DNA of 19,352 nucleotides from Isotricha intestinalis (taxonomy: Eukaryota; Ciliophora; Litostomatea; Vestibuliferida; Isotrichidae), in the NCBI GenBank assembly GCA_023807065.1, contig JAJJLU010004067.1, positions 1 to 19,352 on the forward strand, given 5' to 3'. This document shows positions 1 to 8,365 of this stretch, in pieces (the stretch's first letter is position 1; each line of letters opens with the position of its first letter). The position numbers were made by a program, and so were the translations under genes. The notes beneath the pieces are model-generated. The model searched no databases and had not been told where the DNA came from. It was given only the letters and a program-made list of their open reading frames with translations.

Positions 1-2367
1 AAAGGAGAAGATGGTGAAGATGCAAATTTAACTCCTTTAAAAAAACAACTTGGTGAATTAGCAGATATGATTGGAGATATGGGTTATATTATGGCAATAT
101 TAATTGGTTGTCTTATGATTGTTAAAGAATGTATTATTAGACTTACTATGGGATTACCTTTAATAACAACTGAAACTATTGATGTCTTTGTTAATGCTTT
201 CATTATCGCTGTTACTGTTATTGTTGTCGCTATTCCTGAAGGTCTTCCTATGGCTGTTACAATTTCTCTCGCTTATTCTGTTGAAAAAATGAAAGATGAA
301 CATAATTTAGTTAAACATTTAGATAAAAGTGAAGCTATGGGAAATGTTAATAATGTCTGTACTGATAAAACTGGTACTCTTACTAAAGGTGTTATGGAAC
401 TTATTAAAATTTGGATTGAAAAACAAGATTTTGAAATTGAAAGAGGTGATATTACTGATGAAAGACTTAGGAAACTTATTTATGAATGTATGTGGAAGAA
501 TATTACTGTGGTTGAATCAATTAATGAAAAAGGTGAAACTGTTTTAAGTGGAGATATGACAGAAAAAGCAATATATAATTATTTAAAGAAAGGAAATTAT
601 CAATTAAGTGGAAACAGAACTGGTGATTATATATTACCATTTAAATCTGATTATAAATATATGATGAATATATATAAAAATGATGATGGAACATATACTC
701 TTTATGCTAAAGGAGCTCCTGAAAGAATAGGAGAATTCATGACTCAATTCCAAGGAGAAAATGGTGAAATAGAAGGATTTGAAGAAAATAAAGATTTACT
801 TTTCAATACTCAACAAGAATATGCAGAAAGATCAATTCGTACTCTTGTATTTGGATATAAAACTTTAAAAGAAGATGAAATCAAAGAATCTGAAGAAAAA
901 TATCCTGAAAAAGATTTACCATTCTTCCAAGAATTAGCAAAAGATTTAATATTCGGATTCATGATTGGTATCCGTGATAACAATAGACCAGAAGTTCCAG
1001 GTGCTATAGCAGCATGTGGTCGTGCTGGAATAACAGTAAGAATGGTAACTGGAGATAATATTAATACTGCTCTTTCAATTTCAAGAGATGTTGGTATTAT
1101 TAGTGCAGATCAAGTGCCTGATGCTAGAAAACTTGCTAAACAATATAGAGATGAAGTTGAAAAAAATAATAAACCTATTAGAACTGGATTAGATTCCCCA
1201 GTTGCTTTAGAAGGAGAAATTTTCAGAGTTGCTTGTGGTGGATTAACTAAAACAAAAACAGATAAAGCACTTGATATTGTATTAAATGATTCAGAAGCAT
1301 TTAAACATACAGTTAAAAGATTAAAAGTAATAGCTCGTGCAAGTCCAGAAGATAAATTCCTTTTAGTTTTTGGATTAAAACAAATGAATAATATAGTAGC
1401 AGTTACTGGTGATGGTACAAATGATGCTCCAGCACTTAAACAAGCTCATGTAGGTTTTGCAATGGGAATAAGAGGAACTGATATTGCAAAAGATGCAGCT
1501 GATATTGTTTTACTTGATGATTCATTCTCATCAATTGTAACAGCATGTAAATATGGTAGAAATGTATATGATTGTATTAGAAAATTCGTACAATTCCAAT
1601 TAACTACAAATATTGTTGCTGTATTTATGACTTTCTTAGGTGGAATTATATTAAAAGATTCTCCATTAAATGCTATTCAAATGCTTTGGGTTAATTTAAT
1701 TATGGATTCTTTCGCTTCTCTTGCTTTAGCTACCGAAAGTCCTTCTGATGCTCTTTTACTTAGAAAACCATATTCTCGTGAAGCTTCAATTTTAACCCCA
1801 ATGATGATTCTTAATATTATTTCACAAGCAATATTCCAAATATTAACTTTGAGTGTGATTCTATTCTATGGAGATAAAATGTTTGGAGTTCCTTCAGATA
1901 GAGAATTAGAACATTTTATGTGGAATGATATAAATGGATATCACTTTACAATATTCTTTGATATTTTTGTCTTTATGCAAGTATTCAATTCAATAAATGC
2001 AAGAAAATTAAATAAAGATGAATATAATGTTTTTGTTGGAATATTAGGAAATTGGTATTATATATTTATTCAATCATTTATTTTATGTGGTCAAGTTATT
2101 ATGGTAACTTTTGGAGGAAGAGCTGTGAGAGTTCATGCATTATCAATTAAACAACATTTACAATGTTTAGGTATTGCTTCTCTTACTTTAGTTTGTGGTT
2201 TCATTGTTAAACTTCTTCCTATTGATACAACTGAACCTGTTACTTATGGAGAAGACCAAGAAAAACCTGTTGTACAAAAAAGCAGACAAGCCGGTTTCGG
2301 TTATAGAAGTAGAGGTGGAAAGAAAATGAATACTACTGTCAGTGGTTTAAGCTCTTCTAAACAATAA
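1..2367 (+). CDS. P2B-type (plasma-membrane-class) Ca2+-transporting ATPase, 5' truncated
   Basis: This is a calcium pump that hydrolyses ATP to move Ca2+ out of the cytosol. The frame is open from base 1, so the gene starts outside the window; the first in-frame ATG at 67 is internal. Numbering residues from base 1 (788 present), I see TM3 near 28-48, TM4 with PEGLP at 79-83, DKTGTLT with the phosphorylated Asp at 122, KGAPE at 237-241, MVTGDN at 348-353 and TGDGTNDAP at 469-477. Six further membrane segments lie at about 530-740. TM6 contains WVNLIMDSFASLALATE, and TM8 has FVFMQVFNSINAR, both hallmarks of the P2B branch rather than SERCA. The N-terminal region, actuator domain and TM1-2 are missing (roughly 250-300 residues by family comparison). 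The tail after TM10 is short and basic; no calmodulin site is evident. Whether it sits in the plasma membrane, a vacuole or cortical sacs cannot be told from the sequence. Confidence 0.95.
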   Translation, partial: KGEDGEDANLTPLKKQLGELADMIGDMGYIMAILIGCLMIVKECIIRLTMGLPLITTETIDVFVNAFIIAVTVIVVAIPEGLPMAVTISLAYSVEKMKDEHNLVKHLDKSEAMGNVNNVCTDKTGTLTKGVMELIKIWIEKQDFEIERGDITDERLRKLIYECMWKNITVVESINEKGETVLSGDMTEKAIYNYLKKGNYQLSGNRTGDYILPFKSDYKYMMNIYKNDDGTYTLYAKGAPERIGEFMTQFQGENGEIEGFEENKDLLFNTQQEYAERSIRTLVFGYKTLKEDEIKESEEKYPEKDLPFFQELAKDLIFGFMIGIRDNNRPEVPGAIAACGRAGITVRMVTGDNINTALSISRDVGIISADQVPDARKLAKQYRDEVEKNNKPIRTGLDSPVALEGEIFRVACGGLTKTKTDKALDIVLNDSEAFKHTVKRLKVIARASPEDKFLLVFGLKQMNNIVAVTGDGTNDAPALKQAHVGFAMGIRGTDIAKDAADIVLLDDSFSSIVTACKYGRNVYDCIRKFVQFQLTTNIVAVFMTFLGGIILKDSPLNAIQMLWVNLIMDSFASLALATESPSDALLLRKPYSREASILTPMMILNIISQAIFQILTLSVILFYGDKMFGVPSDRELEHFMWNDINGYHFTIFFDIFVFMQVFNSINARKLNKDEYNVFVGILGNWYYIFIQSFILCGQVIMVTFGGRAVRVHALSIKQHLQCLGIASLTLVCGFIVKLLPIDTTEPVTYGEDQEKPVVQKSRQAGFGYRSRGGKKMNTTVSGLSSSKQ

Positions 2368-2478
2368 ATAAAAAAAATAATTTTTTAGTATTTTTTTATT
2401 GAAATCTTTAAATATTTAAAATTTTTTATTTTTATAAAATCTTTTTTTTAAATAATTACTTTATTTTTACATTTAATT

Positions 2479-4210
2479 ATGTTAAACAATGAATCGAATA
2501 AATGTCAAGAGAAAAAAAATTTACTTAATATTGATTTTGCGAATGAAAATGAAAGATTAAATAGGTAAATAAAAACTATTTAAAAAAAAATCATATTTTA
2601 ATAGTCCACGTTCAAAAGCAGCATTATTACTTCTTGGAATACAAGAAAATCAATTATATTATGTATCAAAATCAGATTTCTTCAGAAAACATATAGAATT
2701 AAGTAATTTATCAGAAGATTTAAAAAATAAACATTATAATCATTTTGAAGATATAAGAAGAAATAGATTAAATAAAGCAATAAGCATGAGAGAAAAAATA
2801 ATAAAAGAACATAATAATAATGAAAAACAAAATGAAAATTTATCTCATAATTCAACTTCATCAAATTTTTTTTTGAGAAAAACAATTAGAAATAACTCAC
2901 TTCATGAAAGAGAAATTGAAAATATAAATTTATTACAAAAGCAAAATTTACAAGAAATAAAAAATTTAATAGATGATGTATATAAAAGAAAAGAAAAATC
3001 TCTTGAGAATGAAAATAGGAAAAATAGAGAAATAGAAAAAGAAGAGAAATTAATGTATAAAAAGAAATTAGAAAATGATAGAAAATTTATAGAAGATATC
3101 CAAAGAGATCATTATAATATGGAAAAAGAAAGAAGAGAAATGAAAAGAAAAGAAAGAGAATATAATGAAATAATAAGAAAACAAATTGAAGAAGAAAAAA
3201 AAGAAGAAGAAAGAAAGAAAAAATTAGAAAAAGAGAATTTAAAAAGAATATTATTATGGCAAAAAAATGAAGAAGAATTTAAAACAAAAATGGATAATAA
3301 ATATAAATTAAAACATGAATTATTAGAAAAAAAACAACTTTTTTTAGAAAAAAAGAAAGAAGAAAGATTAAAAAAAATTAATGATAGAAGAAAAAAAATG
3401 GATGAAAAATTAAAATATGAATCAAAATTAAGAAATGAAGTTTATCAAAATGCAATGATAAAAAATGAAGAATTAATAAAAGAAAGAAAAGATAAATATA
3501 TTAATAAACAAAATCATATAAAAAAAGTACAAGAATATCAAAAAAAAAAAAAAGAAGAAATGATTAAAGAACAACAAAATAAAAGAGAAGAATATGAAAA
3601 AAGAAATGCAGATTTAAAACAAAAAAATGAAGATTTTTTTGAAGAAAGAAAAAAAAGAATAATTATTAATTTTGAAAAAAATGATGAAAGAATACAAAAT
3701 AAAAAAGAAAATACTTTTAAAGCTTTTGAGAAAAAAAAATTGGAAAATTATATAAAAGAAGATTATTTAAATAATCAATTAAAAGAACTAGAAAATAAAA
3801 CTAAATATAAAAATATTTTAAAATTAAAAGAAATGAAAGAAAAAAATTTAAGAATAGAAGAAAAGAAAAAACAAAGAAGAGAATTAATAGAAAAAACAAA
3901 AAAATTAAAAGATGATATGAGAATGAAAAAATTAATTATGTTAAAAAACGCAGAAAAAATTTTAGAAAATGGAAGATATAAAAATAAAGAAGAAATTTAC
4001 AGTAAAGTTTTTTCTCCTGAAGAATTAACTATATTATCTTCTAATTCTTCTTCTATTAATACTTTTTATAATTATGGATGTAGAAGTACTAAAAATATTT
4101 TCAATGGTTCGAAAATTAAATTTGGAAATAACAAAAATTTAAGACATTCTTCTTCGGTTGGAAAAGATAATTTATTGAAAAAGAAGAAAGAATTAGAATT
4201 TAGTTATTAA
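2479..4210 (+). CDS. Long charged coiled-coil protein, two exons (CCDC177-like N-terminal motif, tentative)
   Basis: The gene is join(2479..2564, 2605..4210), giving 563 residues. The obvious frame starts at 2786, but an in-frame conserved-looking stretch runs upstream to 2605. A GT...AG intron joins it to a short exon starting at ATG 2479. The spliced N-terminus has an SPRS-x-A-x(4)-LGI-type block at about residues 29-42, followed near 70-95 by a basic helix beginning HFEDIRRNRLNKA. As I remember it, animal CCDC177 and related ciliary coiled-coil proteins share this arrangement; that is a similarity from memory, not a search. Residues about 90-500 are almost pure Glu/Lys/Arg/Asn helix with little proline, a long single-helix or coiled-coil rod. 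The C-terminal ~65 residues are Ser/Asn-rich and probably flexible. A structural role in cilia, basal bodies or cortex is inference. Confidence 0.85.
2565..2604 (+). other. Spliceosomal intron, 40 nt, phase 2
   Basis: The intron begins GTAAAT and ends TTTTAATAG. Removing it joins AAT AG to T CCA CGT and keeps one frame from ATG 2479 through 4210. Unspliced, the upstream frame meets stop codons within the intron. The interior is A/T with a lone C or two, in contrast to the G/C-containing codons on both sides. The length is very short, as in several ciliates and other compact protist genomes. Confidence 0.85.
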
Positions 4211-4414
4211 ATATTTTTATCTAATAATTAAATAATTATAAACTTTTTTTTTAACACTTATATATAAAATTTAATAATAAATCAGATAAAATATTAAATA
4301 AAACAATAATCTTTTTAAAATCAATTTATATATTTTTTTCTTTAATTTATTATTAAATATTTTGGAAAGAAAAAAACAAAAAAAAAAATAATTTAGATAA
4401 ATTTAAATAATTAA

Positions 4415-5098
4415 ATGGAAAATAACCAATCATTAACTTATAAAAAAAATAATACCAAAAAAAAATCGTTAGAAACAATAATATTATTTGGATTAAATTA
4501 CGTAGGAAAGACATCATTATTACTTCAATTGACAAAAAATAGATTTGAGAAAAAATATTTAACAACAATAGGAATAAATTATTATTTAAAAGAATTTGAA
4601 AATACAAATTTATCAATTTGGGATACATGTGGAGATGAAATTGAAATGGAAATATTACCTTTACATATATATAAACAATCATCATGTTTTATTATTGTTT
4701 TAAGTTATAATTCAATTGAATCATTAAATTCTTCAAATCATTTTATTGAATATATTAAAAATAAAATTGAAAAAGTAAAATGTAAAGATAAAAAAACTTT
4801 TATTGCTTTAATTAATAAAAGTGATTTAAAAGATAAAAGTTTTACTTTAGAAAATGCTATTCATTTATTAACTGAAAATAATCCTAGTATTTTAGTTGCT
4901 GAAATTTCTTCTAAAAATAATTTAAGTGTTTTAGAATTTTTTAAAAAAGTTTGTGATTTATTACATGATAAAAATAATATTAATAATAATTTAAATGAAA
5001 ATTTAATTAAAAAAAGAAGTAATACTATTTTTTATAGTGGAAATTTCAGAATTAATGAAGAAAGTTTTGTTAATGAAGCTCATTCAAAATGTTGTTAA
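4415..5098 (+). CDS. Rab-like small GTPase with dicysteine tail and non-canonical G3 motif
   Basis: This is a small GTP-binding protein of 227 residues, of the Ras/Rab type that recruits effectors to membranes. The P-loop GLNYVGKTS is at 26-34, the switch I threonine lies in TTIG (50-53), G3 reads WDTCGDE (69-75), G4 is NKSD (134-137) and the G5-like motif is EISSK (163-167). The protein ends in KCC, a Rab-type geranylgeranylation signal, after a ~40-residue Asn-rich hypervariable tail. Two G3 positions are unusual: Ala is Cys (72), and the Gln that positions the attacking water is Asp (74). If expressed, intrinsic hydrolysis is probably reduced or dependent on a special GAP. Some fast-evolving Rab-like and Arf-like proteins show such changes, so the exact subfamily is open. 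It converges with the minus-strand gene ending at 5255. Confidence 0.9.
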   Translation: MENNQSLTYKKNNTKKKSLETIILFGLNYVGKTSLLLQLTKNRFEKKYLTTIGINYYLKEFENTNLSIWDTCGDEIEMEILPLHIYKQSSCFIIVLSYNSIESLNSSNHFIEYIKNKIEKVKCKDKKTFIALINKSDLKDKSFTLENAIHLLTENNPSILVAEISSKNNLSVLEFFKKVCDLLHDKNNINNNLNENLIKKRSNTIFYSGNFRINEESFVNEAHSKCC

Positions 5099-5254
5099 AA
5101 AATTGTTTATATATATTATTTGGGTGAATCATTATTGTCTAAATATATTTAAATTCATTATAAATAACTAATGAAAAAAAAATTGATTTTATAAGTATTT
5201 TAATTTCTTTTTTCAAATTTAAAAATTATATATTTGGTTTTTTATTTATAATAT

Positions 5255-7093
5255 TTATTTTATGTATAATTTCATTATCCAATTTGGGTTTAATTTTGGT
5301 TTTATTTTTTGAAAATTAAAATATTGACTTGTATTATCATTTATATCTTGTTTGAATTTTTCATATATTTTTTCAAAATTTTCTCTTTCAATTATTTCAT
5401 TTTCATCAAATGAATTATTTATATTATCTTCTTTTTCTTTATTATGAATAATTTGTTTATTTTTTTTATTTTTATTTTTTTTCTTTCTTTTTTTCTTTTG
5501 GTCATTTTCATTGTTATCAATAAATTTAACTAATTCATCAATATCTAAATCATTTAATTTACTTTTTTCTTCACAAATTTCATTATATTTAACATTATTA
5601 TTATTATCAAATTCAGATAAAGAATTATTATGATTATTATTATTATTTAAATTTTTTAAATTATTATCAATATTAAAATAATCATCTTCATTAAATAAAA
5701 AATAATCTTCAATTTCATTTTTAATTTTATTATCTTCATTATCTTTAAAATTTAATTCTTTTAATTTTTTTTCTAATAATTTATCAAATTTATTCATTTC
5801 TTCTTTATTATATTTTTTATCATTCTGCAAATTATTTAAACTTTCTAAATAACTACTTAAATTATTATTAGTAGCATATTGTCTAATATGATATAAAATA
5901 GTAAATAATAAATTATTTTTAATTATTATTTTATTAAAAGCTTCTAATTGAATTAATTCAATAGAAAAATTTTGTTTTAATAAACTTAAAGGAAATTGGA
6001 AAATATTTTTTATTTCAAAAACAGATTTTTTAAGACTTGATTTAATATGATTTAATTCATTAATAATATTTTTAGAAAAATCATGTTCTTTTATTCCTTT
6101 TCTTATTTGAATTAAAATGGAAGAAAAATAATTTTTATCACAATTAAATTGATTTATTTGATTTATTATAAAATCATCTGATTGATTTGATGATGTTGAT
6201 GTTGTTGGAGAAATTATTTGATTATTTTTTTTTAGTTTTTTTTCTAAAGAAAATAAATTTTGCATTTTTTCTTTTATTTTTGAATTATTCTGATATATTT
6301 CTTCTTTTTTCTTTTTAAATGAAGAATAAATTGGAGATAAATAAACATTTTCAAATAATTTTTCCTTATAATTATTTATTATTTCTTTTATTTTCTTTGA
6401 TAATATTTTTAAACTATATATATTATATTTTTCATTTAATTGTCTTAAACTTAATTTTAAATTATTTTGATTATTTAATTTTTTATTCTTTTTTATATAA
6501 TTTCTTTTTATTCTAGAACTAAAAATTTTTTTATTTTTAGAAAAATTTTTTTGATAAATTTGATTTAAAATTTCCTCAATTTCATTTTCTAAAGTTTCTT
6601 TAATATTAACTTCTATTTCTTGAAAATCATCATCACTAGAAAAAATAATTTCTTCACTTTTATTTAAATAATGGAAATTATCTTCATTAAAAAATTGTTT
6701 TTTTCTTTCTTGAGAAGAACTATAAGAATCTTCATCAGAACTATAATTACTTGAATTTAATTTAATTCTATTATTTAAATTTTTAATTTTAATATTATTT
6801 TGAATTGGAATTATATTTTTTGTTTTATAATTATTGTTGTTCATTTGACGACCTCTTATAATATCTTTTGATAAAAATTGTGATTGTTTTTTTATTCCAT
6901 TAAATGACTGATACTTTTCAATTAAAGTTTTACCAATCATTTTAGTTTTAAAAAAAAAAATAAATAAATAATAGAATATAATAATAATTATTAAAATAAA
7001 TATTTTAATATAAAAGAGGTAAATTGAAAAAGCTAAAATAGAAATCATCAAGAGAAAAATGAAGGAATAGAAAAATATACTTTCTTTACTCAT
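5255..7093 (-). CDS. Unrecognised Asn/Lys-rich protein, possibly with two N-terminal membrane segments
   Basis: I do not recognise this 612-residue protein. If the first ATG (7093) is used, residues about 7-28 and 30-49 are strongly hydrophobic and are followed by a basic KTK, so it would be membrane-anchored with a large cytosolic domain. The next in-frame ATG (6940, residue 52) begins a soluble MIGKTLIEKY sequence and would drop both segments; the choice is uncertain because AT-rich leader DNA readily encodes Phe/Ile/Leu. Residues about 95-180 are Ser/Asp/Glu-rich. About 165-460 looks helical, with Lys/Ile/Leu spacing. Near 485-505 there is an Asn run. A Lys/Arg cluster at about 545-560 (KKKRKKKNKNKKNK) resembles a nuclear localisation signal, which argues for the shorter soluble form. 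The C-terminus is a more ordered, Trp-containing NPNWIMKLYIK. Confidence 0.65.
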   Translation of the reverse strand: MSKESIFFYSFIFLLMISILAFSIYLFYIKIFILIIIIIFYYLFIFFFKTKMIGKTLIEKYQSFNGIKKQSQFLSKDIIRGRQMNNNNYKTKNIIPIQNNIKIKNLNNRIKLNSSNYSSDEDSYSSSQERKKQFFNEDNFHYLNKSEEIIFSSDDDFQEIEVNIKETLENEIEEILNQIYQKNFSKNKKIFSSRIKRNYIKKNKKLNNQNNLKLSLRQLNEKYNIYSLKILSKKIKEIINNYKEKLFENVYLSPIYSSFKKKKEEIYQNNSKIKEKMQNLFSLEKKLKKNNQIISPTTSTSSNQSDDFIINQINQFNCDKNYFSSILIQIRKGIKEHDFSKNIINELNHIKSSLKKSVFEIKNIFQFPLSLLKQNFSIELIQLEAFNKIIIKNNLLFTILYHIRQYATNNNLSSYLESLNNLQNDKKYNKEEMNKFDKLLEKKLKELNFKDNEDNKIKNEIEDYFLFNEDDYFNIDNNLKNLNNNNNHNNSLSEFDNNNNVKYNEICEEKSKLNDLDIDELVKFIDNNENDQKKKRKKKNKNKKNKQIIHNKEKEDNINNSFDENEIIERENFEKIYEKFKQDINDNTSQYFNFQKIKPKLNPNWIMKLYIK

Positions 7094-7251
7094 TATTTAT
7101 TATTCTTTTATTTTATATTAAAGATTGCCTTTTTAAATATAAATTATAACAAAAAATTCAAAAATATTTTGATCTAAGTATAATTATATAATATTTTGTT
7201 CCTTTTTTAATTCAAAAATTTAATTTTTCTAATTATATAATAATTATCTAT

Positions 7252-8298
7252 TTATTTTTCATTATTAATATTATTTTCTTTATCATTGCTAAGAATATTC
7301 TTTTTATCATCATTTAGAATATTCTCTTTTTTGTTGTTAATGGTATTTTCTTCATTATTATTAATAATATTTTTATTCTCATTTATATTCTCTTTATTAC
7401 TAATTTCATTATTATTATTGTTATTCTTTTCATTTTGTAATTCTATATCTGACATTTCAACAATATCTGAACTTTTTTTATTATCAAAATCATTATATTG
7501 CCCATTTATATTATATAATTCTGAAGCTTTTGCTTTTATTATTTGAATACCATTTTCAGCTTTATTTTTCATATTTTGAAATAATTCAGAATTTGTTATT
7601 TGTTCAGTTTTATCATTTATATATTCATTTGCCTTTTGTATTTTTTCATCAATCTGATAATCTTTAAAAGTATTATATATTTGATCTCCTAAATTATTGA
7701 ACATTTGTTCCATTGAAGAAAACCAATTATTATTCATATTATTAATATTATAATTATTTTGATTATTATAATTAGAAACATTATTATAATTTGAATTATT
7801 ATAATTATTATTTACTTCTCTGTAATCTTTTTGTGGTATGTTATTATAATTAAGATTTTCATAAATCATTTCATTAGTAATTTTTAATAATCCTTTTTCT
7901 AAAGAAGGTTTAGCAATATTAATATTAATTCCTTTAACTTCACTATGTAATAATTTTCTATAATAATCAGAAACTATAGTTTGATATTTATATTCTTTTG
8001 TATCTTGAGTAATAGGAATATTATATTCAATCATTAAATTATTAAATCTCATATTACCTCCTTTTTTCAATAAATTAATTTCATATTCACTGAATAAATC
8101 TGCTTCCAATGATTTAATGATAGAAAAATTTTTTAATATTTTTTTATGAATTCTTGCACATTTAACACATAAAAAAACACCATTATTAATAGAACACCAA
8201 AAAATATTTTTTTTCTCTTCACAATCAGCACAAATATTATTATCACGATATTCTAAAATCAAAGGAATATCAGGATGTGAAAATATATTATCTTCCAT
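7252..8298 (-). CDS. ArfGAP zinc-finger domain protein (ArfGAP1-like layout), arginine finger replaced
   Basis: ArfGAP proteins stimulate GTP hydrolysis by Arf GTPases during vesicle coat cycling. I start the gene at ATG 8298 (348 residues). The frame extends to an ATG at 8364, but those 22 extra residues are a purely hydrophobic translation of AT-rich leader, two bases from the ATG of the divergent gene. The zinc finger is C23-x2-C26-x17-C44-x2-C47, containing Trp34 and GVFLC (40-44), as in the family. The catalytic Arg normally five residues after the last Cys is Lys52, and the position usually Gly is Arg49. The rest has NNWFSSMEQMF and amphipathic stretches at about 190-265 resembling the membrane-binding middle of ArfGAP1-type proteins, then an Asn/Glu/Lys-rich disordered tail of about 75 residues. 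Activity is doubtful; the fold assignment is solid. Confidence 0.85.
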   Translation of the reverse strand: MEDNIFSHPDIPLILEYRDNNICADCEEKKNIFWCSINNGVFLCVKCARIHKKILKNFSIIKSLEADLFSEYEINLLKKGGNMRFNNLMIEYNIPITQDTKEYKYQTIVSDYYRKLLHSEVKGININIAKPSLEKGLLKITNEMIYENLNYNNIPQKDYREVNNNYNNSNYNNVSNYNNQNNYNINNMNNNWFSSMEQMFNNLGDQIYNTFKDYQIDEKIQKANEYINDKTEQITNSELFQNMKNKAENGIQIIKAKASELYNINGQYNDFDNKKSSDIVEMSDIELQNEKNNNNNNEISNKENINENKNIINNNEENTINNKKENILNDDKKNILSNDKENNINNEK

Positions 8299-8365
8299 TA
8301 AAAATATAAAAAAATAAAATTGCAAAATGAGAAGAAAAATAAATAATAAAAAATAACTTTTCAAA
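8299..8365. promoter_or_regulatory. Short divergent intergenic region between ArfGAP and kelch genes
   Basis: Only 67 bases separate the two opposed start codons, so both core promoters and both 5' leaders must lie here or overlap the opposing coding sequence. It is A/T-rich with A-runs next to each ATG. No TATA-like or other distinct element stands out from the background. If the kelch protein starts at its second ATG (8372), the gap is 73 bases. Confidence 0.5.

Noticed and set aside
67..69. ATG at 67 as the start of the calcium ATPase
   Set aside because: The frame is open and family-like (TPLKKQLGELAD) from base 1, and the protein would lack essential N-terminal domains.
2682..2885. Minus-strand hydrophobic frame opposite the coiled-coil gene, and a similar one at 4353-4685 opposite the GTPase
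   Set aside because: Antisense of Lys/Asn/Glu-rich coding sequence always reads as Phe/Leu/Ile; the plus frames carry the recognisable protein.
8299..8364. Signal peptide on the ArfGAP protein from the upstream ATG at 8364
   Set aside because: The 22 hydrophobic residues are translation of the AT-rich spacer. ArfGAP proteins are cytosolic and the domain begins naturally at ATG 8298.
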